A stretch of 20,029 bases of DNA from a virus. Below the pieces are notes generated by a model. That model was not told the origin of the DNA. It was given only the letters and a program-made list of their open reading frames with translations, and searched no databases. Numbering within the stretch: position 1 is the first letter of the stretch; each line of letters begins with the position of its first letter. Made by a program: the position numbers and the translations under genes. This document shows, piece by piece, positions 8,015 through 15,583 of the stretch. The stretch lies in IMG/VR virus record IMGVR_UViG_3300020056_001078, positions 1 through 20,029 of that record. The stretch is one strand, 5' to 3'.

Positions 8015-8750
8015 TTTTTAGTCTCGTTTTTCTTGTTAATGCTTTGCCATAATGCTTATCACGTTTTTCTTTTTTAGCACCTTTATAATGAGCTATATAA
8101 CCGTTTAGTGCTTGATCAAAATGACTTTTTGTAATATTTGGAGGACTTATATTTTGGTTTTTAATTTTTCCTTCTTGTTCCATTTCTAAACGCACAGCAT
8201 CAAACACATGACAATCTAATTGTGCAGATAGTTTATAAAGATTGTTAGTATCATAGTATTCTTTAAATCTATCAAAAAACTCTTGTGCATATTTGTGCCG
8301 CATATCGAAAACTAAAAATCCTGTTTCCGTGTAGGTTCCTGGCCTACCGAGATAAGCAACAAACTTTCCTTCTGGTAGAAACTTTCTTAAATATTGAGAT
8401 GTAATTTGTGTAATGATTTCTGTGTCAGTATCTAACCAACATAATATATCTACATCTTTTGTTTTTGCTGCATGATAAAGACAATAGCTTTTATGACTAA
8501 ACCGTACAGCATCAAACATGAAGTTTGAAGGTTTTTTGTTTTTATTTTTTTCTTTAAATGCTGTAAGGTCAGGAATAGATTCTTCTAATTTTTGATTTGA
8601 CATATGGGCAGGCAAATCAAGTTTTGTATTATCAGTATAGAAAAATACAGAAATGTCTTTATCTATAAATCTTTTTGCACTTTCTACAAACCAATGTCCG
8701 TATTCTTGATAACCTTTGTCACTGAATGTTGTAACAATACCTATTTTCAT
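8007..8750 (-). CDS. GT-A-like glycosyltransferase (247 aa)
   Basis: Begins MKIGIVTTFSDKGYQEYG and has VDILCWLDTDTEI, with D107-T-D109 as the DxD metal/nucleotide-sugar motif, preceded by the RFSHKSYCLYHA helix common in phage-encoded GT-A proteins. YLGRPGTYTETGFLVFD follows, resembling the acceptor-side loop where a GxxN/ETG stretch closes over the donor. The C-terminus is basic (GAKKEKRDKHYGKALTRKTRLK). The start has AAAGAGGT 3-8 bases before ATG. It is the first glycan gene after uvsY, 11 bases on, so it may be co-transcribed with the recombination genes. Donor and acceptor unknown. Confidence 0.75.
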   Translation of the reverse strand: MKIGIVTTFSDKGYQEYGHWFVESAKRFIDKDISVFFYTDNTKLDLPAHMSNQKLEESIPDLTAFKEKNKNKKPSNFMFDAVRFSHKSYCLYHAAKTKDVDILCWLDTDTEIITQITSQYLRKFLPEGKFVAYLGRPGTYTETGFLVFDMRHKYAQEFFDRFKEYYDTNNLYKLSAQLDCHVFDAVRLEMEQEGKIKNQNISPPNITKSHFDQALNGYIAHYKGAKKEKRDKHYGKALTRKTRLKIG

Positions 8751-8761
8751 AACACCTCTTT

Positions 8762-9217
8762 CTATAAAGTAGCATCTTCCATCCCTGCTACTCTCAGCTT
8801 TACTATATTAGTTATCTGCCATTGCTTCTGATCAAGTGCCTTTAAGACTCCTAACCATTTGTTACGAAGAAGTGCGAATTCATTAATAATTTTTTCGTAA
8901 TCAACTACATCTGCCTCACCGTCAACATATTTTTCAACGTCTCGACTAGATAAAGCTCTTTGATAATTTTCTAGATATTTTTTGAAATATGAGCTACGCA
9001 ATCTACGTAGCTCTATATTCATATAGTGTAATATTGCTTCGATTTCTTGAAGTTGATTAAAACGGTGTTCAACAATGCCCGGCATAGCCGCTGATGCTTT
9101 TTCTACATTACCTGCAAGTTTGACTTCTTTTCTTGCGTCAACTAGTTCAGACTCATAATGTTTAATTGCTTCTGGTATCTTTCCAACATCACGTGATACT
9201 TCACTATACCAACCCAT
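8762..9217 (-). CDS. uvsY: UvsY recombination mediator
   Basis: 151 residues, helical and charged, with the T4-like cyanophage UvsY pattern: EIEAILHYMNIELRRLRSSYFKKYLENY, SRDVEKYVDGE, VNEFALLRNKWLG-like block (here INEFALLRNKWLGVLKALDQKQWQITNI) and KLRVAGMEDATL at the end. In T4 UvsY (137 residues) is a ring-forming protein that loads UvsX onto gp32-coated single-stranded DNA. The neighbours uvsX and gp32 lie directly upstream in the same direction, so all three partners are in one cassette. Ribosome binding site is weak (GGGATGA about 8 bases away, inside the previous gene's end), suggesting coupling to the small ORF before it. Confidence 0.85.
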   Translation of the reverse strand: MGWYSEVSRDVGKIPEAIKHYESELVDARKEVKLAGNVEKASAAMPGIVEHRFNQLQEIEAILHYMNIELRRLRSSYFKKYLENYQRALSSRDVEKYVDGEADVVDYEKIINEFALLRNKWLGVLKALDQKQWQITNIVKLRVAGMEDATL

Positions 9218-9220
9218 TAA

Positions 9221-9451
9221 TTATTCATCCCATTCATATTCATCATCAAACTGATCTTCGTCAATATCCAAATAATAATAGATAGCATTGTCTAAGTAAT
9301 TACAACTTCCTAATGCTCCTTTGAATGCTTCGTCATCTGCTCCAAAGTCTGCACATACTTCAACAAATCTTTCAGCACAAATTTCAATCTGCTTTTTATC
9401 TATATTGTCCTTGAATACTGACCAAATATCAGCAATCTGTTGCTCTTCCAT
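9221..9451 (-). CDS. Small acidic protein between uvsX and uvsY
   Basis: 76 residues, with a strongly acidic C-terminus (YYYLDIDEDQFDDEYEWDE). The ribosome binding site GAGGAGGA overlaps the last codons and stop of uvsX, and the gap to uvsY is 3 bases, so all three are clearly translated together. From memory, small acidic ORFs at this position occur in marine T4-like phages, but I know no assigned function. A DNA-mimic or an accessory to UvsX/UvsY would fit the charge and the position; this is inference only. Two cysteines (C30, C37 approximately) and a C50-like one show no metal-site spacing. Confidence 0.75.
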   Translation of the reverse strand: MEEQQIADIWSVFKDNIDKKQIEICAERFVEVCADFGADDEAFKGALGSCNYLDNAIYYYLDIDEDQFDDEYEWDE

Positions 9452-9454
9452 ATA

Positions 9455-10531
9455 CTATTCCTCCTCGATGCTGTCGGCTTCGAGGGTATTTACCAATTTG
9501 TCCTTAATTGCATCTTCAATTAAGTTTCCAGTATAATCTTTCATAACAGTATCAAGTAAAGAACCGTCCCAGTTTTTTCTGTACTCTTTATGTTCAGTAC
9601 CATTTGATGTTACGTATTTTAGTCTGTTTCCATCTTTTACAAGAAGACCTTTCTTTTCAAAAAGATCAACTAATCCACTGTACGGATTCATACCTGTTTC
9701 ATATGGAATCTTGACCTGCACACCTTCAAACGGTTTAGCGTAACGTGTTTTCATTACTTTACAACCAGCACGTATACCACGCACATCAGTGACTTTGTTG
9801 CCATCTTCATCTTCTTTTAGTTTTAACTTTTTCATTGCAACTACAATAGATGAAGCATAGATAAAGCCTTGACCGCCTGAAATTTTATCATCTGGATCAA
9901 ACATATCTTGCGATGCATATGTGTGATTAGTACATACTAGTCCTACATTATGAGAACCAATCATGTTAACTGTATTACGAACAAGTGATGTTAGTGCTTT
10001 AGGTTTACGACCCATATCGCCTTTCATATCACCTTTGTTAAACTGATCAACATCTGTTGGCGTAAGTAACATACCTAAACTATCAATAACAAACAATACT
10101 TTCGGACGATCAGCTTCATCCATTGCTTTATAATCTGTCATAAATGTTGAAATAGTTTTTGCAACATCGTCAATCATTGACATGTTTAATTTAAGTAGTT
10201 TTTCTTCTGAAGTATCTACATCAAGTGCGTGTAACCACGATTCGTCAAGTGCATTTTCAGAGTCAATAAGAACTACAAATATACCTTGGTCCTGTGCATG
10301 TTTTACAATATTGCCTGCACAAATATATGATTTACCAGCGCCTGATTCTCCAGCAAACACTGTAACCTTACCCATAGGTACACCTTTATGAAAGTCACCT
10401 GATATAAGATAATTGAGTGCATAGTTACCTGTTGAAATCCAGTCAGTAGGATCATTGAATCCCGCACTCATACCTGTAATGGATTTAGTTAATTGTGTCC
10501 GAAACTTGCTCGGATCAAATGCTTTTGCCAT
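9455..10531 (-). CDS. uvsX: UvsX RecA-like recombinase
   Basis: 358 residues. Walker A is GESGAGKS at residues 61-68; Walker B is KVLFVIDSLGML around 144-154. DSENALDESWLHALDV and VCTNHTYASQDMFDP-KISGGQGFIYASSIVV match the RecA/UvsX core, including the L2 and GG-containing loop. UvsX forms filaments on single-stranded DNA and drives strand exchange and recombination-dependent replication, with UvsY and gp32 as partners. The start ATG has AAGGAGA 5 bases upstream. A 93-base gap separates it from gp32 and holds a 9-bp long-range stem. The acidic C-terminus SIEEE ends in codons that also form the next gene's ribosome binding site. Confidence 0.96.
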   Translation of the reverse strand: MAKAFDPSKFRTQLTKSITGMSAGFNDPTDWISTGNYALNYLISGDFHKGVPMGKVTVFAGESGAGKSYICAGNIVKHAQDQGIFVVLIDSENALDESWLHALDVDTSEEKLLKLNMSMIDDVAKTISTFMTDYKAMDEADRPKVLFVIDSLGMLLTPTDVDQFNKGDMKGDMGRKPKALTSLVRNTVNMIGSHNVGLVCTNHTYASQDMFDPDDKISGGQGFIYASSIVVAMKKLKLKEDEDGNKVTDVRGIRAGCKVMKTRYAKPFEGVQVKIPYETGMNPYSGLVDLFEKKGLLVKDGNRLKYVTSNGTEHKEYRKNWDGSLLDTVMKDYTGNLIEDAIKDKLVNTLEADSIEEE

Positions 10532-10552
10532 ACTTGTCTCCTTGTTAAAGTT

Positions 10553-10615
10553 GCCCAGTGCATTTAGAATTTTGACATGTAAACAATGAATCTCTGTTCT
10601 GATTTAGCACTGGGC
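10553..10615 (-). promoter_or_regulatory. Long-range stem in the leader of uvsX
   Basis: GCCCAGTGC (10553-10561) and GCACTGGGC (10607-10615) are perfect 9-bp complements with a 45-base AT-rich loop, lying between the gp32 stop and the uvsX ribosome binding site. Nothing else in the gap is GC-rich, so the pairing stands out. There is no T-run after it on the minus strand, so it is a poor rho-independent terminator. It may protect or divide a gp32-uvsX transcript, or control uvsX translation. Confidence 0.55.
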
Positions 10616-10624
10616 TTGATTAGT

Positions 10625-11623
10625 TTATTGACTTTGTCTTGCTCTAATCATTGCAAGAATGTCTTCTGCTTTACCTTCAGTTTCTGTTGATTGTGCAGCA
10701 GGTGCTTCTGCTTGTGGAGCAGGAGCAGTCTCAGCTGGTGCAGTTTCTGCTACCGGAGCTGGTGCTGGAGTTTCATCAGTTCTTGAAGTTGCAGTGCCGT
10801 TTGATGATGATGTATTAGGATCACCAGTTCTAGCACTCATGCCTGCTGGACGGAAGTACTGTGAAAATCTCTCTTCATCATATGCTTCTCCGTCAACACT
10901 TGCTTCAAACATTTCCTGCATAACCTTGACTTCAACGTCGGAAGGCTTCTTAGGAAGAAAGTCGCTCAGATTGAACAACCCGTTTGTATTTACAGCATTC
11001 ATTTCTGAATCACCAAGCGGACGCTCTCTACGTGCCCAATTGGAAGTACTGTAATCTGCGTAACCACCTTTACTTGTTTTGTTAAGACGGAAATCAACAC
11101 CAGCAGTATAATCTGTTGGCAGTTCTTCCATATCAGGATCCATTAGTGCCTGTTTAATAATTTGGAAAATTTGTGGACCAATTATAAAACGTCTAATCGG
11201 ATTTTCTGGAGTAGTATCCTCTGATAAAGGATTGTCTACTACAAAACCTTGGAAAAGATAAGAACGCTTTTTCCAATATTTGCGACCCATGTCTTCTAAA
11301 CTAGGATCTTTAAACCAACCCCTAACTTCATTAAGGATGTTACAAGTATCTCCATACATTTCCATACATGGAATTTGCACTTGTACAGGACGACTATCAG
11401 TCTGTCCTTTGATTCCGGAAAACGGAAGTTTAATCATCAAACGTTCTTTCCAAAAGAATGTGTTTGAATCATCTCCATCAGGAAGGAATCGGAGTGTTGC
11501 ACTCTCGCCTTCTTTAATATTCCAGAATGGGTAAATTGCGTTGTCGCCGCCGCCTGTGTTTGAACCACCTTGTCGTGATTCTTGCTCTTTGAGCTTTGCT
11601 CTAATTTCAGCTAATGATGCCAT
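10625..11623 (-). CDS. gp32: gp32-like single-stranded DNA-binding protein
   Basis: 332 residues. The N-terminus MASLAEIRAKLKEQESR is the basic cooperative-binding arm of marine gp32 homologues. The OB core follows (AIYPFWNIKEGESATLRFLPDG, then SYLFQGFVVDNPL and RRFIIGPQIFQII), then an acidic stretch and a long A/P/T/E-rich linker before a conserved-looking end AEDILAMIRARQSQ. gp32 coats single-stranded DNA during replication and recruits UvsX/UvsY and polymerase. Only two cysteines exist (in IPCMEMYGDTC), so the T4 His-Cys3 zinc site is not intact. AAAGGAGG lies 6 bases before ATG, the strongest ribosome binding site in the window, consistent with a protein needed in high amount. Confidence 0.93.
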   Translation of the reverse strand: MASLAEIRAKLKEQESRQGGSNTGGGDNAIYPFWNIKEGESATLRFLPDGDDSNTFFWKERLMIKLPFSGIKGQTDSRPVQVQIPCMEMYGDTCNILNEVRGWFKDPSLEDMGRKYWKKRSYLFQGFVVDNPLSEDTTPENPIRRFIIGPQIFQIIKQALMDPDMEELPTDYTAGVDFRLNKTSKGGYADYSTSNWARRERPLGDSEMNAVNTNGLFNLSDFLPKKPSDVEVKVMQEMFEASVDGEAYDEERFSQYFRPAGMSARTGDPNTSSSNGTATSRTDETPAPAPVAETAPAETAPAPQAEAPAAQSTETEGKAEDILAMIRARQSQ

Positions 11624-11681
11624 AATATGCCTCCTTTAATTGCCTTTAGCTTTGTGCCTGTTTATGTAGCACATGTTATAC

Positions 11682-11710
11682 ATACTACACAATTATATAG
11701 CAGAAGTCAA
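11682..11710 (-). promoter_or_regulatory. Sigma70-like promoter for gp32
   Basis: On the minus strand TTGACT (11705-11710) is followed after 17 bases by TAGTAT (11682-11687), with an alternative TATAAT at 11692-11697 inside the spacer. It lies about 60 bases before the gp32 start in a 116-base gap, the largest gap in the window. It would be used by host polymerase early, unlike the TATAAATA boxes. The exact -10 is uncertain. Confidence 0.5.
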
Positions 11711-11722
11711 CCTTTTTCTGCT
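11699..11722 (-). repeat. Inverted repeat overlapping the gp32 promoter
   Basis: AGCAGAA (11699-11705) and TTCTGCT (11716-11722) form a 7-bp dyad with a 10-base centre that covers the -35 element. It begins 18 bases after the stop of the 745-residue gene. It could be an operator, or a weak terminator for that gene (what follows on the minus strand is ATATAATT, not a clean T-run). Confidence 0.45.
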
Positions 11723-11739
11723 AAATTCTTGAAATTATT

Positions 11740-13977
11740 TTATATTCCTGCTAGTTGCCTGATATTTTCTAGTTCTACTGATTCCTGACTCTTATCAAAA
11801 GATGATACATCAGCAGCAGCCTTGCGAGCTACATCTTTTCGTATCTTTTGAAGTACCTGTCCTAAATTGTCTCTTGTAATATTATATTTTACGTAAGCCA
11901 TATTCAACCATTGATCTTCTTCTGATGATAAAGAACTAGAACTCATAAGTCCTTCAATTGCATCAGCATCATTTAGATATCCTTCAGGACCATTGTAGTT
12001 TGGGTCATATGCTGTGCTCTGCATACCATACTTACCAGTTACTTCACTTCCACTGTTGTCATAATCTGGTTGAAACGATTTTTTTGGTAAACTAGGTGCT
12101 TCTGGATCGGCTTGTGGTTTGGCTGGGTCATCAGGCATTGATTTTTTTGTTGGTTTTATATCTGGGCCTGGACCACCAAATGCATCTAGTTTGTCGTCAG
12201 CTGACTTATCAGCAGCCTTACCAGCATCTCTTTTGGCTGCCGCTTTATTGCTCAATTCGTCTTTTACTCTACCCATTAAGTCCCTATATTTTTTTGGAAT
12301 CATAGGATTATCTTTGTACGTATTGTATAAAGTTAACAGCATTTCTTCATCGCCTGCTTTCAATTTCTCATCTAACTTTGACAAGAAACCTTCTAGTGTA
12401 AATTCTTCATCGTCCATTAATTCTGGATCTTTATATCCGTTATACTCTTCAAACTTTGCGTTGATAGCTTCTATAAACTGCTTTGCTGGATTAATAAAGC
12501 TCTCGCCAAAATCTTTTTCTACTGCTGTCAGCACTGCTGTTTCGCCTTTTGGAAACTGTCCTGTATGTCTGTCATACATTGAAAGCACGTAGTCTGTAAC
12601 AGTTTCAATTGTAATCTCTTTACCATCAGGACCCATTACTTTGTCGCCTTTCTTCTTGCCATCCATTTTTGCTTTGCGGACTGCGTGTGCATATGCATTA
12701 CCTTCATCTGTATCACTGTCATCTTCCATTATGTCTGGAACACCGTTGCCATTTGCGTCTCTCCACCATGATCCAGATTCGTCATGTGAGTCATGTGAGC
12801 AACCACAATCTGGTTTACAGTTGTGCATCTGACATCCACAATCTTTACAATGATACTTTTGGTAGCCTTTCATATAGCCTTCGTCTAGTGCAGAATCTAC
12901 TGTGTCATCTGCCCATTCTTCAAAAGCATTGAAATCATCTTTATGGTCACTTGCAGTAGATTCTGTAGTTTCTTCTACACTGTCTACAATATCTTCTGGA
13001 CCTAGTTCTTGGGCTTTCGTTTCTTCATTAACAAGATTGTATATGTATGGAAATACATCTTTTAATTCTTCATTGAACTGTCTAATTGTAAGTTGATCAA
13101 CCCAGTTCTCAGCTACGTCTTCTGGAACTTCTTTGATTTCTTTTACTTCGAAGTTTTCAATCATAGCTTGATATGATTTTTGTCTTTGTAGTCCTTCAAT
13201 AGTTTTTTTGACCGTTAGCACTCGCTCATTTACTATATCCATGTATTGTGAAAGACCTTCTGCCATTACACCTGACCGACCCATGTAACTTTTGAATTTC
13301 TTTAACTTGTATAATTCTTCTGATAACCCTGTAATATGTTTTCCAAAATCATCATAAACTTTTCCACCTTCGGATACATGCATCGCCATAGCTCTTGCAC
13401 CATTAAGATGTTTGAAAGGATATTTAAATCTTTCACCTTCTGAACTTTCAATATAAATGTTTTCAATGTGTTGTGTACGTCCACTTGCAAGTTCTTGGTT
13501 TACAGGCTGATTATGCCTAACGCTGACTCTAGCTGATCCAACGTCTTGGTAGCTAGTTCTGCTTGTTCCATACATTTTTGATTCGGTCATTTGTTCTTCT
13601 CCGGATTGATTTTGTGCTAAAAATTTATAATCATTTTTGTTAAGATTGCTTTTTGTAATATCTCTAGTGTCAAAATTTAAAAGCCTTTTCTTAGCAAAAT
13701 ACCTTAATTCTTTTAAAAAGTCATACCATGATTGTTTTACTAACTTGTCTTGGTTTTCTACAAAATTATTGCTATACATCACGCTTACAGCATTTTCATC
13801 TAAGCTAACACTAACTCTTCCTAATGATTTTTCTTTTTGTTTAAAGTCAAAATCAAAGAATCTAGCTTCATTTGGCTTGTTAGTAACAATGCCTTCTGCA
13901 TTTCCTATTGTTACAGTAGGAAAGCGTCCACGTATTTTATTAAATAATTCTTCACTTATTAAATCAAGGTTTTTCAT
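11740..13977 (-). CDS. Probable virion protein, 745 aa, with cysteine cluster and Ca-binding-like motif
   Basis: I know this protein only as an uncharacterised marine T4-like phage protein adjacent to the terminase. The N-terminal region (to about residue 150) is compact and well structured: KIRGRFPTVTIG, LGRVSVSLDE, WYDFLKELRYFAKKRLLNFDTRD. The centre (about 170-310) is helical. Residues 376-400 hold six cysteines and several histidines (C-x2-C-x-C-x4-C-x3-C-x-C), a likely metal site. Residues 407-420 (DANGNGVPDIMEDD) resemble a thrombospondin-type-3/EF-like calcium loop. A DE-rich and then a K/A/P-rich tail follows. ATG 13977 is chosen over the TTG at 13992: it lies 5 bases after a GATAAATA box and no ribosome binding site exists for either. 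Likely structural, given its late box; the role is not known. Confidence 0.75.
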   Translation of the reverse strand: MKNLDLISEELFNKIRGRFPTVTIGNAEGIVTNKPNEARFFDFDFKQKEKSLGRVSVSLDENAVSVMYSNNFVENQDKLVKQSWYDFLKELRYFAKKRLLNFDTRDITKSNLNKNDYKFLAQNQSGEEQMTESKMYGTSRTSYQDVGSARVSVRHNQPVNQELASGRTQHIENIYIESSEGERFKYPFKHLNGARAMAMHVSEGGKVYDDFGKHITGLSEELYKLKKFKSYMGRSGVMAEGLSQYMDIVNERVLTVKKTIEGLQRQKSYQAMIENFEVKEIKEVPEDVAENWVDQLTIRQFNEELKDVFPYIYNLVNEETKAQELGPEDIVDSVEETTESTASDHKDDFNAFEEWADDTVDSALDEGYMKGYQKYHCKDCGCQMHNCKPDCGCSHDSHDESGSWWRDANGNGVPDIMEDDSDTDEGNAYAHAVRKAKMDGKKKGDKVMGPDGKEITIETVTDYVLSMYDRHTGQFPKGETAVLTAVEKDFGESFINPAKQFIEAINAKFEEYNGYKDPELMDDEEFTLEGFLSKLDEKLKAGDEEMLLTLYNTYKDNPMIPKKYRDLMGRVKDELSNKAAAKRDAGKAADKSADDKLDAFGGPGPDIKPTKKSMPDDPAKPQADPEAPSLPKKSFQPDYDNSGSEVTGKYGMQSTAYDPNYNGPEGYLNDADAIEGLMSSSSLSSEEDQWLNMAYVKYNITRDNLGQVLQKIRKDVARKAAADVSSFDKSQESVELENIRQLAGI

Positions 13978-13982
13978 AATAA

Positions 13983-13990
13983 TATTTATC
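13983..13990 (-). promoter_or_regulatory. Late-promoter-like box GATAAATA
   Basis: The minus strand reads GATAAATA, seven of eight bases matching the T4 late consensus, followed by TTATT and then ATG 13977. It overlaps the end of the terminase gene (stop at 13989-13991). Spacing to ATG is the same 5 bases as at 3586 and 15575. Confidence 0.6.
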
Positions 13991-15569
13991 AATAATTGGT
14001 ACTAATGAAGATAGGCATAGGCGGTTCATAATCCTCCGTATCTTCTATACTTTTAAATGTGTTGTATATTCTAGGATCCCAATCTTGCAAAACTCCCATA
14101 ATTCTTATACTTAAAAGCATTGCAGATATTAGATCATCTGTTTCTCCTGGTTTTGCTTTGAAACTTGATCCTGTTGCTACAAAGCCTTTTAGTTCTGATA
14201 TCAATGGGCCAGAAGCTACAATTAATTTGTCATTTTCTATCATTGTTTTTAACTTGGCACAAGCTGTAATTTTTGTGCTATGTGTTGTGTTGAAGCCTTT
14301 GCGAAACTTTCTTACATGTCCTTTACGTATTGGTTCACTTACAAACATGCCAGGTATATTTTCTTCACCAAAATCTCTAATAACAATGAGTGCTGCTTCT
14401 CCTATTGCATTGTTTTCCACACTCCAATATATGCCTGTTGATCGGCCACTTTCTTTTTCAATGTAATCACATATATCTTTGAGGACTCTTATCTGCCCAG
14501 GAATAGGTGTGGTGTTATGTCTCCACTCAGCTACTTGTTTATAACTAGGAAGTTCAATAACCTGTATAGCGGCGTAGTCTCCTCCTGTACCCATACTAGG
14601 ATCTAATCCTATACAGTAAGAAGCATCTTTTTTGATTTTTTCATACCAGCGTGTTTGACCCATATTCATAATAACTGGTTTTGACTCCATCGATGCTAAC
14701 TTTATACTGTTTAACAATGTTTCGTCAAAAACTAAAAATTCACAACCATATTCACGTCGAAATCTTTCTTCACCGATACGTCCTATTTCATCTTCTTTCC
14801 ATTTTTCATCTCTGTCAGGATGCTCATCCCAAGCACATGTAAAACTGTGAAAACCATTTATACCTACATCTTGTTCATTACCGTGTTCGTCAAATTTTTG
14901 TTCAGCTTGTTTCCAAATAGTAGCAAATGTATCTTCGTCTGAGTTAGGTGTGCTTGTTAGGATTGCACGACCACCTGTTGCTAGTGTAGGCGATATAGAA
15001 GTCCAAAATTCATCTGCAATAGTAGGTTGGACAAATGCAAACTCATCACAGTACAGCAATGAAATACTCATACCTCTACCTGTGTTACCAGTTGTAGTTG
15101 CACTCACTATACGAGATCCGTTTTCAAATTCAATTGAACCTTTGTTGTAGTTAACAACACCAGCTCTTATGTGATCTGGACAAAGTTCATATCCATATCT
15201 AATACGTTGCATGATTTCCTGTGCGCCTGTGTATTTGTGAGCGGCAATAAGTATAGTTTGATCTGGGTTAAACATAGCATACCATAAAAGATAAATGGCT
15301 GCACAGGTTGTTTTACCTGTTTGTCTTGGCAACATGTTTATGTTAAATCTGTGATTGTGATAACTTTCTAACAGACTTACTTGATAGGAGTATGGATCAA
15401 ATAACAATTTTCCTTCAACAGGATGTTGAATATATGCAAAGTGTTTTGCAAAATACAAATAGCCTAAATCAGGATCCATACATTCAGCAAGATCCTGTAT
15501 TTGTGCTTCTGTAAAAGATTCACGTTGATTTGCTTTTTTGGTTAATACACCATCTAAACTTTTACTCAT
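13989..15569 (-). CDS. gp17: Large terminase subunit (T4 gp17 type)
   Basis: 526 residues. ATPase domain: Walker A LPRQTGKTT at 80-88, Walker B LLYCDEF at 171-177, coupling motif LTSTPNS at 204-210. Nuclease (RNase H-like) domain: CIGLDPSMGTGGDY with D323, SVENNAIGEAA with E385, and GETDDLISAML with D478/D479, so all catalytic acids are present. It cuts concatemeric DNA and drives it into the prohead. T4 gp17 has 610 residues; this one is shorter mainly at the N-terminus. ATG 15569 is preceded at 5 bases by GTTAAATA and by no Shine-Dalgarno. A terminator lies 15 bases farther upstream, so it must have its own promoter. A small terminase is not recognisable in this window. Confidence 0.97.
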   Translation of the reverse strand: MSKSLDGVLTKKANQRESFTEAQIQDLAECMDPDLGYLYFAKHFAYIQHPVEGKLLFDPYSYQVSLLESYHNHRFNINMLPRQTGKTTCAAIYLLWYAMFNPDQTILIAAHKYTGAQEIMQRIRYGYELCPDHIRAGVVNYNKGSIEFENGSRIVSATTTGNTGRGMSISLLYCDEFAFVQPTIADEFWTSISPTLATGGRAILTSTPNSDEDTFATIWKQAEQKFDEHGNEQDVGINGFHSFTCAWDEHPDRDEKWKEDEIGRIGEERFRREYGCEFLVFDETLLNSIKLASMESKPVIMNMGQTRWYEKIKKDASYCIGLDPSMGTGGDYAAIQVIELPSYKQVAEWRHNTTPIPGQIRVLKDICDYIEKESGRSTGIYWSVENNAIGEAALIVIRDFGEENIPGMFVSEPIRKGHVRKFRKGFNTTHSTKITACAKLKTMIENDKLIVASGPLISELKGFVATGSSFKAKPGETDDLISAMLLSIRIMGVLQDWDPRIYNTFKSIEDTEDYEPPMPIFISTNY

Positions 15570-15574
15570 ATGTA

Positions 15575-15582
15575 TATTTAAC
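15575..15582 (-). promoter_or_regulatory. Late-promoter-like box GTTAAATA
   Basis: The minus strand reads GTTAAATA, six of eight bases matching TATAAATA, followed by TACAT and the terminase ATG. It lies directly after the terminator at 15584-15610, so terminase transcription must begin about here. Confidence 0.5.
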
Positions 15583-15583
15583 C

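Noticed and set aside
10659-11054. 131-codon plus-strand open frame, Ala/Gly/Val-rich
   Set aside because: It is the complement of the A/P/T/E-rich linker of gp32; no ribosome binding site and no domain.
11624-11681. Possible T4-like pseudoknot in the gp32 leader (TGTGC...GCACA pairing)
   Set aside because: Only a 5-bp stem and no second pairing that would complete a pseudoknot; not above chance in this leader.
12119-12592. 157-codon plus-strand open frame
   Set aside because: Antisense to the 745-residue gene, Ser/Leu-rich with no recognisable family.
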